A stretch of DNA of 57,498 nucleotides from Clostridiales bacterium (GCA_016278505.1 JADQBQ010000038.1:1-57498); one strand, 5' to 3'; counted from the stretch's first letter, positions 17,026 through 26,760 are shown. Numbers and translations are program-made. Notes: generated by a model from the sequence alone, not told the origin.

Positions 17026-17300
17026 GACCGAACAATCTTGTTTCATACTCCTCACCTTCACAACGCAGCTTTTGGAGTCGCTGTATCAAACGCGATTGGT
17101 TCAATTATTTTTGGCCTTGGACATGCTTTAGCATTGTGTTATTTGAGATGCGACATTCAGTTTCATTTCACAAGCAACCCGTTAGTTCAGTAAGCTGAGG
17201 AGCATTTCCGTCGCCTCAATCAAATCTAGTGACGAAAACCATTTAATAATTTATCTTCTCTTGAAAGATAACACGGAAAGTAGAGGCTGAAATAATCATC
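17026..17300. other. Intergenic, nothing recognised
   Basis: Between two convergent genes. All frames are broken and no hairpin with a U tract stands out. Confidence 0.4.
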
Positions 17301-17946
17301 TTACAGTTCGATTCGCTCCTCTACTTTTATCTTAAGTAAAAGTACATTTTTGTCCTCATTTATCATTTTGGTAATAGAATCTAAATCTTGATAATCGTAA
17401 CCTGTTCTTAAGGCTTCTTACCCTTGTCGATATACTGCCAAAACCTTTTCTTCTCCAGGTTCTAATCCAACTGGCTCACTTCCGATAGCATAATCCCTAC
17501 TATTAATACCTGATTTAATCAAAAAATTATTTTCAATCCCACGGGGGGGGGGTTATGCTGGCGCCTGAAGAGTATAAGAACAATTGCGGTTCGTCACTAT
17601 TAGGATTTATAATTCCAAACCCCAATTGCCCTTCTTCTACTTGTCTAGGACTTAAACCATAAGAAAGTTGCCTTAGTGGAAAAGGCTCTACGGCTTTTCC
17701 ATTGCTATAACCTTCCACCCAGATGTTAACCCAACTTCTGTCAGCGTTAGGTACTTTCAAATTAAAATCAAATAATACCCCGAGATTAAGTTCTTTAAAT
17801 GTGCCTTCATACTTCGAATCAACATTTGTTGAAACATAAGCGATTTTACCCTTATTATTACTTTTAGTTTCCCCACTACATCCAGCGATAAATATCATCG
17901 TTATAGATATTATTAGCACCAGAAATATTGGAAATCGCCTTATCAT
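17301..17946 (-). pseudogene. Lipoprotein gene broken at a ten-base G/C tract
   Basis: Starts with a lipoprotein signal (lipobox FIAGC, residues 18-22) and reads to TGA at 17533. A run of ten C on the coding strand (17543-17552 as G) sits just before. Removing one C restores the frame through NNFLIKSGINSRDYAIG to a TAA at 17418-17420, and the same frame then continues with EALRTGYDYQDLDSITKM to a final stop at 17301. So there are two lesions: a homopolymer shift that could be reversible, and a nonsense codon. Family not recognised. Confidence 0.65.
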
Positions 17947-18153
17947 AATACCCTCCCCCTCATAACGAGAAATAACAATGTTAAATATTACTTAGCATTT
18001 TCTTGAAAATAGCCCAATATCCCTGCTTAAATCTTTCTATGCGTACTTTTTAAACGTCTTTTAAATATTGCAAGATAACTGTCCGTTAGCTTAAGATGTT
18101 TCACATTTTACCTAAAGTACGTCAAAACCTTTTTAATCCTATAATAAAGCCAT

Positions 18154-18187
18154 CTCGCCGGTCTTTCGGGACTGGCGAGTGTTTTTT
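18154..18187. terminator. Intrinsic terminator, works best on the plus strand
   Basis: CTCGCCGGTC and GACTGGCGAG pair (10 bp with one G-U) around TTTCGG, followed by TGTTTTTT. It lies just past the minus-strand stop at 18208 and is probably used in both directions. Confidence 0.65.
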
Positions 18188-18207
18188 ATTCCCCTAAAAG
18201 ATGTTAA

Positions 18208-18747
18208 TTATTTAATTGGTTCATAAAATATTTCTACCTTTGGTTTGCCGATGTGGAATTTGCCAATAATAGTTTTACCATCAACGGCATACAGCGGGAT
18301 TGTTCTACCATTGGGGTATTTACGCTCCTGAGCCAAACCTTCTTCCGGTGTTTTGGGCAATTCGGGATTTAGATCTTCATTTAGAACATAACCTTCAGTA
18401 CCGTCCACACCCCGTGCCAAAATTAGATCCGGTCTTGTTTCTGGAGAAGTAGCAAGTGCTTCAGGGCCATACGTCTGACCATATTCATTCGTTGGATAGA
18501 CTAGTGTTTGGCTTTGGTTTGGCATGGTGTTGGCAAATGTAGGGCAGAAACCTAGCATCCCCGCTGTTAAGCCAGTTGCAAGGGCAATGCCTTCGTTCAT
18601 TGAATATACGGTAGCAGCAGGTGCTTTACTTTGGTTAGTGCTAGTATTTGCGACTGCAGGGTAAAAACCAAGCAATCCCGCTGTTAAACCAGTTACAACG
18701 GTAACCCCGATGATTATTAGTCGTCCCACAAAAGACTCAAGCCACAT
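18208..18747 (-). CDS. Exported protein with an internal duplication, unknown function
   Basis: 179 residues. An N-terminal membrane/signal segment VTGLTAGLLGFYPAVANTS is repeated about 40 residues on as ATGLTAGMLGFCPTFANTM, each followed by NQS. This shows a tandem duplication of the signal region. The second half is soluble (GVDGTEGYVLNEDLNPELP, then IPLYAVDGKTIIGKFHIG), with a short beta-rich end. Family not recognised. The duplicated hydrophobic segment may give two membrane passes. Confidence 0.6.
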   Translation of the reverse strand: MWLESFVGRLIIIGVTVVTGLTAGLLGFYPAVANTSTNQSKAPAATVYSMNEGIALATGLTAGMLGFCPTFANTMPNQSQTLVYPTNEYGQTYGPEALATSPETRPDLILARGVDGTEGYVLNEDLNPELPKTPEEGLAQERKYPNGRTIPLYAVDGKTIIGKFHIGKPKVEIFYEPIK

Positions 18748-19036
18748 TTCGTTCCCCCCTTAAATAAATGACGTTTGGGCTTAGGTATATGATGAACCTT
18801 TGATATCAACTGCCGTTATAAGTAGCGGTCAAACCTTTAAAAATCACTCATTTCTTCCATATTATTGTAATATACAATTCGGACATCTGCCAATAATTAT
18901 TTGTTTTGCAATTCAGACAAAAATCGACAAACTTAAATACCCTGCCATAAGCTAAATAGGATATAATGGCACAAAGAATTTCAATTGGTCACGGCTTATA
19001 TAGCCTAATTAGTGACTACGTTGTGGAGGGATAGTA

Positions 19037-19210
19037 ATGAATGCGGATCTGATTGGTATCTTATATATAGTTTTTATGTTGCTTTTCTGTGGCTCGATTT
19101 TTGGTTTAATATTTTTAATAGTTAAATTCTTAAAACGCAGAAGTGAACATAAAAAACAAGTTCTACATAAACTTGATGAAATTATTCTTTTACTCAAGGA
19201 AAAAGATTAA
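19037..19210 (+). CDS. Small membrane protein (57 residues)
   Basis: ATG 19037 follows GGAGGGATAGTA. The product has one membrane helix (ILYIVFMLLFCGSIFGLIFL) followed by a basic, coiled-coil-like tail (KRRSEHKKQVLHKLDEIILL). This helix-plus-charged-coil layout resembles the small protein at 9040. It probably forms a pair with the membrane protein at 19257, 46 bp downstream. Confidence 0.6.
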   Translation: MNADLIGILYIVFMLLFCGSIFGLIFLIVKFLKRRSEHKKQVLHKLDEIILLLKEKD

Positions 19211-19256
19211 CCAAATAAACTTTTAAAATACCATATACTGGTGTGGGGGGGGTATA

Positions 19257-19469
19257 ATGAAATTATTAATTGCTTTTATTGGTGCAATAGTGATTACAAT
19301 ACCAACAGTTTTTCATATAGCAAAAGTCTCGTCAAAACAAAATCTAATGCTAGGTTTTGGGTATTTACCTGAAAGATTAAAGAAACCGCCGTTATCATAT
19401 TTGATTGCTCTTCCTATTTTTGTTTTTTTCTTTCTTGTTATATATGGGATGGCTATAATTATTTTGTGA
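19257..19469 (+). CDS. Small two-pass membrane protein (70 residues)
   Basis: ATG 19257 lies four bases after a run of eight G (19245-19252) that acts as the ribosome site. The product has two membrane helices (LIAFIGAIVITIPTVFHIA and LIALPIFVFFFLVIYGM) joined by a basic loop. Family not recognised. Length changes in the G8 tract would change ribosome-site spacing. Confidence 0.6.
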   Translation: MKLLIAFIGAIVITIPTVFHIAKVSSKQNLMLGFGYLPERLKKPPLSYLIALPIFVFFFLVIYGMAIIIL

Positions 19470-19559
19470 ATAATTTTTAAAGAGACTCTATTGCTGCTAC
19501 CTATAAACGTGCAGGACACAGGATTATACCCTATTGCAAGAAGGTACTTTAAAATGTTT

Positions 19560-19597
19560 TACCCCCGGCACTCAAAACCGGGGGTAAACTTTTTTTA
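19560..19597. terminator. Bidirectional intrinsic terminator
   Basis: TACCCCCGG/CCGGGGGTA (19560-19568 with 19578-19586), then AAACTTTTTTT on the plus strand. It separates the plus-strand small membrane genes from the minus-strand S1-domain gene and serves both. Confidence 0.8.
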
Positions 19598-20437
19598 ATG
19601 TGTTTTATTTTTCCTGATCAATCGGATCACGTTACCGGTGATTTTCCTCTTATTACCGTCTACGGTTGAAACCCGTACGGCTACCATGTCACCTTTCTCT
19701 ACGTTGTACTTGTCTGTTTTTAAATGCTGGCACAGGGCGTTTACACCGGGTTCTAACGCTACGAACACTCCGTAGCGGGTTGTGCCGGTCGCAATGCCCT
19801 GGTAGATACCGTTCTTTTTATATTTCTTCGTTGCCTGCGGCCACGGGTCGGGTAGTAGGGCTTTTAATGATACGGTGACTTTTTCGTTTTCGGGGTCTAA
19901 GTTTACTACCTTTACGTTGAACTGGTCGCCGGGTTGGATAACGTCGGTGATTTCTTCTACCCAGCCGTGGTTTAATTCGTAGATAGGTAGGAACGCTTCG
20001 ATGCCGTTGAATTCTACTACGGCTCCGTTGTCGTTAATACGCCGGGCGACTGCTTCTACTATCTGGTCTTCTTTTAGATTCGTCCAGGCTTGGGCTGCTA
20101 AACGGCCTAGGGCGGCTTTGCGTGAGGCGATGAATACGTCTTGTTCCTGGTCGATTGCTATCACGACAAAGGCTACGTCTTGGCCCAGGTATTTTACCAG
20201 ACGGTTACGGTTAATCTTGTTGTTGTCGCTCTCTTTTATGCCGGATTCCGGAAGTGGGATGATACCTTTTACTCTTTCTTTTTCTACTGTCATACACGGG
20301 ATTTTCTTTTCTCCTTCTGCGGTGCGAAGTTTCTGTTCTTCTACGCCGGTTACTGTCCATTTTAAGATTGATCTGTTCTGTCGTGAGGAGAACACTTCTG
20401 GCCATACGTCATGTACAAATTCTTTTTGCGCTTGCAT
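19595..20437 (-). CDS. S1 RNA-binding-domain protein (ribosomal-S1-like)
   Basis: 280 residues. After a roughly 110-residue N-terminal region come S1 OB-folds: EAVARRINDNGAVVEFNG with AFLPIYEL and then LDPENEKVTVSLKAL, followed by NGIYQGIATGTTRYGVFVAL. It is much shorter than ribosomal protein S1 (4-6 repeats). Last gene of the mobile-element-like minus-strand block, next to the VirD4 gene. S1-domain proteins recur beside TraG-type genes in Clostridia elements; a role in RNA binding is likely, the target unknown. Confidence 0.8.
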   Translation of the reverse strand: MQAQKEFVHDVWPEVFSSRQNRSILKWTVTGVEEQKLRTAEGEKKIPCMTVEKERVKGIIPLPESGIKESDNNKINRNRLVKYLGQDVAFVVIAIDQEQDVFIASRKAALGRLAAQAWTNLKEDQIVEAVARRINDNGAVVEFNGIEAFLPIYELNHGWVEEITDVIQPGDQFNVKVVNLDPENEKVTVSLKALLPDPWPQATKKYKKNGIYQGIATGTTRYGVFVALEPGVNALCQHLKTDKYNVEKGDMVAVRVSTVDGNKRKITGNVIRLIRKNKTH

Positions 20438-20497
20438 AAAATCGCTCCTTTTTTTAATTTTGGTCTTTATAAAAGTCCCCGTTGGCTATGGGGGTTT

Positions 20498-21696
20498 TTA
20501 CCATGCCCAGTCGTCTTTACTTTTTATTTCCTGTATTACTTCGGTGTCGTCGAAGTCTTCAATGCCGTTGATATCTATATGGGGGCTTATTTCTTCCGGG
20601 TCGGCTGCGTCTTCTGGGGATTCCTCCGGAACATCCTCTGGGAGGTCTACGGTTATGTCTTCGCCAAATTCGGGGATGGGTAATGTGTCTTCTGGGTCAT
20701 CTTCCGAATCGGGTGGGGGGGTGTCTGGTATATCGGTTGTTGGTGTGCCCCATTTAATTTCTATCTCGCTTGTTGTTTCGGTTTGGTAGGCTGGGATATA
20801 GTTCGAGATTTCTTGTTTTTCAAGTTGGGTTGCTAGTGGGTGTTTGGTGTAGGCCAGTTTTTCTACAATTAGGGGGTCGCGGCCTCTTATGATTAGTACG
20901 GCGTTGTTTTCTTCCATGCGTAATATTTCGTCCATTGTCATTAGGTTTCTTTTGGTTGGCCCTTTTTGGAGCATTGCTACTGATGGGTTGTTTAAGCTCC
21001 GCCGGATTGCTCTGGTTTCTACGGTGCTTTCTCCTAGTGATTCGGATAGGTATTTTGCTGTTTCGTTGTCGCTTATGCCTAAGAATAGTCGTGTGTCACA
21101 GCATGAGATTATTTCCATCCAGGCTTTCTCGGGGTAGCGGTTTTCTAGTTGTGGTAGTGATTGGTTGATTATTGTGCATGAAATACCACGGGATCGCATG
21201 GTGGCAATTCGTTTTTTGAAGTCGGGGATTGCACCGATGTTACAAAATTCGTCCAGTAGGAAGTTGATCGGGACGGGGCATCTGCCGCCATTTCTGTCGC
21301 CGAGTTTGGTGAGTTTAATGAACAGGAAGCTGAAGTATAGTGAGGATAGGAAGTCGAATGTGCTGTCGGTGTCTGATACTACGTTGTAATATGCACAGAG
21401 TTCTTTGCCTGGGGCTTCTAGGTTTATGTCGCTGGTTGCGGTTAAGTTTCTGACGTATTCGTTTTGGAATACCTGGAGGCGTGTTCCCAAGCCTTGGATG
21501 ACGCCGCCTTTTACGGTGTCGGCTGCTTGGGAGTATATATTGAAGGGTGGTTTGGCGGGATGGTCTTCGTCTAGGCTGCCAAAGACGATGTCCAGTTCGT
21601 CTTTGTGGCCGGATGCGAGTAAGTTGTAAATGGAGTACATGTTTTGTTCTTCATATGGGTATTCGGTTTTTATATACATCGTAAGAGCTTTTAGTA
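20498..21696 (-). CDS. VirD4/TraG coupling ATPase, 3' exon (C-terminal part)
   Basis: From the intron's 3' edge (21696) this exon reads LLKALTMYIKTEYP, then the TraG/VirD4 core with Walker B (FLLDEFCNIGAIPDF) and a conserved RSRGISCTIINQSL. It ends in a long acidic tail (DTPPPDSEDDPEDTLPIPE) and DDWAW. Joined to the 5' exon (24988-24199) it makes a 662-residue protein with no frame loss. Coupling ATPases bring DNA-relaxase complexes to a secretion channel at the inner membrane. Without splicing only the separate halves are made. Confidence 0.88.
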
Positions 21697-21757
21697 GTAG
21701 GCTAAGTGCCCGACGCCTTACTGAATCACTTCAGCAGGTTTTCAAACACTCGCCTCC

Positions 21758-21791
21758 GAACCGGACGTACACATTCCTGCGTATCCGGCTC
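21758..21791 (-). ncRNA. Group II intron domain V
   Basis: The 34-nt catalytic hairpin: GAGCCGGATACG, a bulge and tetraloop region, then TGTACGTCCGGTTC. It contains the AGC triad at the base. Its intactness suggests the ribozyme is functional. Confidence 0.85.
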
Positions 21792-21805
21792 TCCACTTAT
21801 GAAAT

Positions 21806-23632
21806 TCAGTCTAGTTTTCCCCAGTGTAGTTTTGAGTGGCATGACACGCATAGCGCTAGTGTTTTCCTGTGTCGGGCAATCATAAATGAATCCCAGAAGT
21901 CTTTGTTGTTAAGGTCTTTAACTTTTTTAACATGATGGATCTGGATGTCTGTGGTTTCTTTGCCGCAGACTTCGCATTTGTTTGCCCGCAACCGGTCGAT
22001 CAGACTGGTGGAGGTATTAAATAACGCTATTGGGATCATGATGTCATGGTTTTCGTATGAACAGTCTGTTTTGCGCTTAAAACCTTCGTTGTAAAATAAC
22101 CTGGTGATTTTTTCACCTTTTGCATTTGTGTAGGTTACGCCAAAGTCTTTTCCAACTCGGTATTTCTTTATAATTTCTGACTTTGTGTTATTGTATTTAC
22201 CTGCAAAGGTCTTGAGCATACTATATTTCATGATGTAATAAAAACTATTGAGAATTGAACTGTTGTTGGCAATGCGGTAATAATTGTAAAATCCGCGAAT
22301 TTGGGCATTATAGGATTCGAGGATTTCAAGGTCGTCTTGGTTTTTTAATTTGTTGCGATGCCATGGTTTCCAGATTTCCTTTCCCTGATGATGGATTATT
22401 TTAACCACTCCATAGTCAAGTAGTTTTTTACGAATGGTGCTGTTTGGTATCGCCAGGACTATTTTTTTATCGAAGTCCCTGGATAGCCTGCCAAGGGCGT
22501 TCCGTTTAGCTGCATTGGTATGACGGACATAGACATCAAAGCCTAAAAAATGAGCCCTGTCTTTGGCGTTGGTGATTAGTGTTTTTTCTTCTGACAGCTC
22601 CAGACGCAGGTTGTTGTAAAGAAATTGCTTGATATTTTCTTTAATAATCCGGCAATCCTCTTTGCTACCAGTTATTCCACACAGCCAGTCATCCGCATAG
22701 CGAATATAAAATAGCCGTTTGTAACCGGTGGCAATCGGTAAGGTTGGGGAAAGGGTCATGCGCTCTTGCTCCAGTTGCTTGATTTGTTCAATAATTTTTT
22801 TTCTTTGGGCTTTATCGGTCGTTATAGTAAGCTCTTTACGGGTTTTTAGCATTTGGGTTTCGTTCTGGCGATACACCGGGTTTCTGTCCCGTCGTTTTCC
22901 TTTATGGAATGCTTTACAGTATTCTTTCATGTATTTGTCAAACTTGTCCAAATAAATATTTGCCAAGATTGGACTAATAATGCCGCCTTGAGGTGCACCG
23001 GAGTAGGTTTTATGGAATGTCCATTCTTCCATGTACCCAGCATTTAAGAATTTTCTGATCAGGCGCAGGAAACGATCATCTGCAATTCGTTCCCGTAGTA
23101 TAGTGATTAGGATGTCATGGTCGATGCAGTTGAAGAAATCGCGTATATCTCCCTCAATGAACCATTTTATTCCTGTGAAGGTTTTCTGCACCTTAAGTAA
23201 GGCTGTGTGGCAGCTCCTACGTGGGCGAAAGCCATGGGAAGTTGGTTCAAAACTGCCCTCGTATATAGATTCCAGTATCATACGGATGACTTCCTGCAAT
23301 AGTTTATCGTTGAACGAAGGAATCCCAAGTGGGCGTGTTTTCCCGTTTTTCTTGGGGATATATGTTCTCCGTGACGGTTTGGGTTGGTAGCTTTCATCCT
23401 TTAGGGATTCGATAATTGTGTTGATACGTTTTATGCTCATGCCGTCGATAGTGGATTCATCCGTTCCTTTGGTTAGGTTTCCCGGTTTGGCATATATTTT
23501 CTGGTAAGCGATTAAATACATTTCCTGATTGTAAAGCATACGGTACAAACGTTCATACTTGTATTCTTTTTGTGCACTGTGTTTTGCTAGACTGCTCAAC
23601 ATTTTTTCGGGATTTCTCATGGTGTCTCTCAC
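21806..23632 (-). CDS. ltrA: Group II intron reverse transcriptase/maturase with HNH endonuclease
   Basis: 608 residues. Reverse transcriptase blocks are all present: PLGIPSFNDKLLQEVIRM, HGFRPRRSCHTAL, EGDIRDFFNCIDH, GAPQGGIISPILANIYL and the catalytic FYIRYADDW. The maturase X domain follows, with a C-terminal HNH-type zinc motif (CEVCGKETTDIQIHH, then CVSCHSKLH). Length is normal and no disruption is seen, so both splicing assistance and retrohoming are plausible. Encoded in intron domain IV. Confidence 0.93.
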   Translation of the reverse strand: MRDTMRNPEKMLSSLAKHSAQKEYKYERLYRMLYNQEMYLIAYQKIYAKPGNLTKGTDESTIDGMSIKRINTIIESLKDESYQPKPSRRTYIPKKNGKTRPLGIPSFNDKLLQEVIRMILESIYEGSFEPTSHGFRPRRSCHTALLKVQKTFTGIKWFIEGDIRDFFNCIDHDILITILRERIADDRFLRLIRKFLNAGYMEEWTFHKTYSGAPQGGIISPILANIYLDKFDKYMKEYCKAFHKGKRRDRNPVYRQNETQMLKTRKELTITTDKAQRKKIIEQIKQLEQERMTLSPTLPIATGYKRLFYIRYADDWLCGITGSKEDCRIIKENIKQFLYNNLRLELSEEKTLITNAKDRAHFLGFDVYVRHTNAAKRNALGRLSRDFDKKIVLAIPNSTIRKKLLDYGVVKIIHHQGKEIWKPWHRNKLKNQDDLEILESYNAQIRGFYNYYRIANNSSILNSFYYIMKYSMLKTFAGKYNNTKSEIIKKYRVGKDFGVTYTNAKGEKITRLFYNEGFKRKTDCSYENHDIMIPIALFNTSTSLIDRLRANKCEVCGKETTDIQIHHVKKVKDLNNKDFWDSFMIARHRKTLALCVSCHSKLHWGKLD

Positions 23633-24198
23633 ACCTTCCTAAAGCAATGTTAAGTTCATAAGCTGCCGCCCTTCGCCATGTAAACGGCTTTCCCGTTCTC
23701 GGACTACTGCGGCGGCTCCGTTGCCATATTGGATATTCATAAGCCTATGCTTAATAGCTTTGTAAGCGTTCCAACTTAGGCAATCTCCGTTTAGCTAATA
23801 TAGAAACTGGCCCAATAGATTGTCGGATACGACTTTCGCCCTTTATTTCTTATTGAAATTGTGCTGTAAATTTCCCATGCTGTCTTTCCAAAACCTGGGG
23901 AAAGGCAGATTTACAGTATGACGATTTTAGTTACCTTACGTCATAGACCCGAGTCAGACCACTTGGACTATCGTTTAGCCAATCCAGGCTTTATCCTTGT
24001 ATCTATTGGTCGGCTTGCGCCGGATTTCATCTACCCATTCAGTCGTGGCATGGTAACTTGCCAACTTATGGTGTTGCCGGTATGCTATTTTCCCTTTTGA
24101 GGTTTCCCTCTCCGGTTAACCGGTTGATGATAGGCATATGATGGGGCACGCCCACTGCTTGCCAAAGCAGATTTTCTATATTGCCATTACGGACGCAC

Positions 24199-24988
24199 AA
24201 TTCTGCTCAGCCCGGTCCCAGAACGGGTCGCCGCCCATTTTCGTTATACCGGGGACTGATGTGTTTGCTATCACCACTTCGGTAAAGAGTTGGGCTTCGG
24301 TGTCGTTTGTTACTTCGTCTAGTGGGTTCCATCTGTCGGAGTGTTCCATGTCTACCAGGTTAAAGACTTTTACGTTGTAGTTGTTTTCTTGAAAGAATCT
24401 TAAGGTTTCTCGGGCGATTTCGCTTTTAGGGTCAACGATTACGGTGGATTCCTGGTTAGTTACTGCTTGTAAGCAGTTGGGTAGGATTTCACTCCATGTT
24501 TTTCCTGATCCGGGGCCGCCGAAGACTATCACGTTTCGGTTTAGACGGCCTTTGTTATGCAGTCGTATTGGGGTTCCTTCGTAGGTTCCGATAAGGAAAC
24601 CTTTGCCGTGTTCTGTGTTTAGGGTTTCTGTGATCTTTTCTGGGGGCATCCATTTGGCACTACCGCTGGTTTCGTCTTCGGAATAACGTATTTTTTTGCG
24701 TGTTATTTTATCTGCCAGCTCCGGGACACGGATCATTAGGATCAATAAGGCACTGCCTAATAGGAATGTGGTTATTACGTTTATGATTACCCATCGTGAA
24801 ACGGCGTTGGATTGTGGGATTTCGATAGCCGCTGATAGTGGGTTGCCGTAATAGTACATTCCCTGGTCTATACTGCCTAACATTACTGCGAATGAACCTA
24901 ACAGCCATGCGTCTAGGAAGTATATTACAAGCAGAATTAGGAATGTCTTCGCTAGTCGCACGAGTGTTTGGTTATTGATTGCTTGCAT
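24199..24988 (-). CDS. VirD4/TraG coupling ATPase, 5' exon (N-terminal part)
   Basis: ATG 24988 follows GGAAAGGAG. Two N-terminal membrane helices (about 10-33 and 62-85) precede the nucleotide-binding domain with Walker A (FGGPGSGKTW) and the segment STVIVDPKSEIARETL. The exon ends in DPFWDRAEQN, where the group II intron begins. Typical of inner-membrane VirD4/TraG proteins. The start overlaps the stop of the replication-relaxation-like gene (24972), so the two are coupled. Confidence 0.88.
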
Positions 24989-25907
24989 AGGTTTTCTCCT
25001 TTCCTGGATGAATTATTGTTTGTTCTACTTCCGGGAAGTCCAGACTGTATTCTTTTGATTGGCTTTCCAAACATAAGATTCTTGTTTTCTTTTTCTCTTT
25101 TTTTACTGCCCCTTGCATGTAGTTGAAAAGCTGCGTCTTTTTTATTAGGTCGTTAAATACCAGGCTTGTGATATATTCGTTTTCTTTTTCAAAGTCGGCA
25201 AAGGAACGGTTACTGAGCTGATATTCCTGGAATTGGTTCCTGATCTTCGCGTTGATCTTTTTCATGTGATTCACGTATTTAAGCATTACCATGGTGTCCG
25301 TTTTCTTTATCTGGTCAGGGAACGGGAGCAACAGCAACTCGGTTAAACTGGTATCTCTGTAAAACCGGCCAAATTTGTTAGCTGAATTATAGTTGTTGTC
25401 GTATGAACAGAAGACTATGGCGCGCTGGATACCATAGAAACTTAAGTCGTCCAGTTCGTTTTTAATCCTGGTGATTGTACTCGCCTCGGGGTTCCTGGCT
25501 AATATATAAATTGCGTAACCCCTGCCGCTGTTCTCAATATACATGTTTATCAAGGCTGAATCGTTTAAGCTGGTTCTCCTTTTTATCTCTAAACTTGAAT
25601 ACACTTCCCAGTTGGTTAGGCTCATGCTGATCTCTGCAAGTTTTACACGGTGGTCATACTGCGATGACTTTGGATAGTATACTCTCTCTTTACCGGTAGC
25701 CTCTTTCATGCCGCTGCCGGTTATCCTGACGTGTTTCCCGTCCAGGATTATTAAACCACGATCTTGTAACTGTCTGCTCCGGCGATAGTGATAATGTTTT
25801 TTGTCACCGTATATCCTTTTGAGTTGCTGATAATTAATTACAGTCGTGATTGATAAAATCTTTAAAAGGTATTGATCCCTGTCCGATAAATGTCTCTCTG
25901 GTGGCAT
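24972..25907 (-). CDS. Replication-relaxation-like winged-helix protein
   Basis: 311 residues. Residues 5-60 look like a winged helix (LSDRDQYLLKILSITTVI, YQQLKRIYG, SRQLQDRGLIIL), followed by a nuclease-like alpha/beta part (VYSSLEIKRRTSLND). That is the outline of the replication-relaxation family of plasmids and conjugative elements, usually next to VirD4 as here. Upstream are three iteron-like repeats, so it may bind them. Family call rests on layout and context. Confidence 0.55.
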   Translation of the reverse strand: MPPERHLSDRDQYLLKILSITTVINYQQLKRIYGDKKHYHYRRSRQLQDRGLIILDGKHVRITGSGMKEATGKERVYYPKSSQYDHRVKLAEISMSLTNWEVYSSLEIKRRTSLNDSALINMYIENSGRGYAIYILARNPEASTITRIKNELDDLSFYGIQRAIVFCSYDNNYNSANKFGRFYRDTSLTELLLLPFPDQIKKTDTMVMLKYVNHMKKINAKIRNQFQEYQLSNRSFADFEKENEYITSLVFNDLIKKTQLFNYMQGAVKKEKKKTRILCLESQSKEYSLDFPEVEQTIIHPGKEKTYASNQ

Positions 25908-26003
25908 CTTTTTTACCCCCCTTTCGCTGGTAATTGATTTATCCTTTTTAGGGTTTGTTTTTAATGGCCTGGTTTAAGTTTTTATGCCCCCAAAATCATA
26001 AAA

Positions 26004-26088
26004 CTCACTAGAGGTCATCAAATAATTAACTCACTAGATGTCATAAACTACAGCCGAGTCCATTGACATGATAATCACTAGCAGTTAT
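26004..26088. repeat. Three iteron-like repeats
   Basis: CTCACTAGAGGTCAT at 26004-26018, CTCACTAGATGTCAT at 26030-26044 and a weaker ATCACTAGCAGTTAT at 26074-26088. All point the same way, with start-to-start spacing of 26 and 44 bp, in the intergenic region upstream of the replication-relaxation-like gene. They could be replication iterons, an oriT-proximal site or operators. Confidence 0.6.
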
Positions 26089-26226
26089 GAAAAAACAGAA
26101 AGGCCAATCATAATGTGGCTTTAACTAATTTTCGTTCGTGTAAAAGGTGGACATAAAAGTTCGTGTTTTTATTAATCATGTCAAGAAAGCGAAATATTGA
26201 CACGAAAAAAAGATTTTTCCTACTAT

Positions 26227-26760
26227 TTAACTGCCAACCTTCAATTTTGACACGATTAATTGTGGATCTAAGGGTTGTTCTAATAAATAAATTTCTGTTC
26301 TGGGATACTCAAAATCAATCTGGCCAACTACCATAAATGTTAAATACTTACTGTTATCATCTTCTATAATATGGGATAATCTTACTGCGTTGATTATATA
26401 GCTATAGGCCCGGTTATCGGTATCCCAATTCTTTTTTACTGGAGAATATATCGCAATAATACAAAGTGCTTGGGAAAATTTAATGTTTATTTCCGATAAG
26501 GCACTTACAATTTTACTCACCCAAAACCGGCGCTGGTTTCGGTAACCTGTACGAGTTCGCGGTAATACTTCGTCTACAGTAACTCTAAGCACACCGTCCT
26601 CTACCCATGCCCGGGCTCCTTCAACCTTATCCAAGATATCCCCCTCTGTATCCTGCATCTCTTTTTTCTCGTTTTCAATTATTTCGTCCAGCTTATATTT
26701 AGCTTCATCCAACTGACGATATACTGTCTTCAACTTTTCGCAATTGCTCGTTCCCTGCAC
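26227..26760 (-). CDS. RusA-like nuclease candidate
   Basis: 177 residues. An N-terminal coiled coil (LDEAKYKLDEIIENEKKEM) precedes a domain with the pattern VKKNWDTDNRAYSYIINAV then HIIEDDNSKYL. The DxDN...DD spacing fits RusA-type Holliday-junction resolvases. Overall similarity is weak, so a RusA fold is inference. It overlaps the NusG-paralog gene by 56 nt in another frame; a start at a later Met would reduce the overlap. Confidence 0.45.
   Translation of the reverse strand: MQGTSNCEKLKTVYRQLDEAKYKLDEIIENEKKEMQDTEGDILDKVEGARAWVEDGVLRVTVDEVLPRTRTGYRNQRRFWVSKIVSALSEINIKFSQALCIIAIYSPVKKNWDTDNRAYSYIINAVRLSHIIEDDNSKYLTFMVVGQIDFEYPRTEIYLLEQPLDPQLIVSKLKVGS

Larger units (their letters stand above)
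21697..24198 (-). mobile_element. Group II intron, 2502 nt, with encoded maturase
   Basis: 5' end GTGCG (from 24198) and 3' end CCTAC (to 21697) are the consensus termini. A 34-nt domain V lies at 21791-21758 (GAGCCGG...CCGGTTC arms), followed by domain VI with the likely branch A at 21703. Removing exactly this segment rejoins AAT-T|TA-CTA as Asn-Leu-Leu and gives NLLKALTMYIKTEY, the normal VirD4 sequence. The RNA domains I-IV occupy about 23633-24198. It interrupts the coupling-ATPase gene at a conserved helix. Confidence 0.93.

Noticed and set aside
20001-20789. 262-residue plus-strand ORF across the S1-domain and VirD4 genes
   Set aside because: Mirror of two real minus-strand genes; Ser-rich, ends in the complement of the VirD4 acidic tail.
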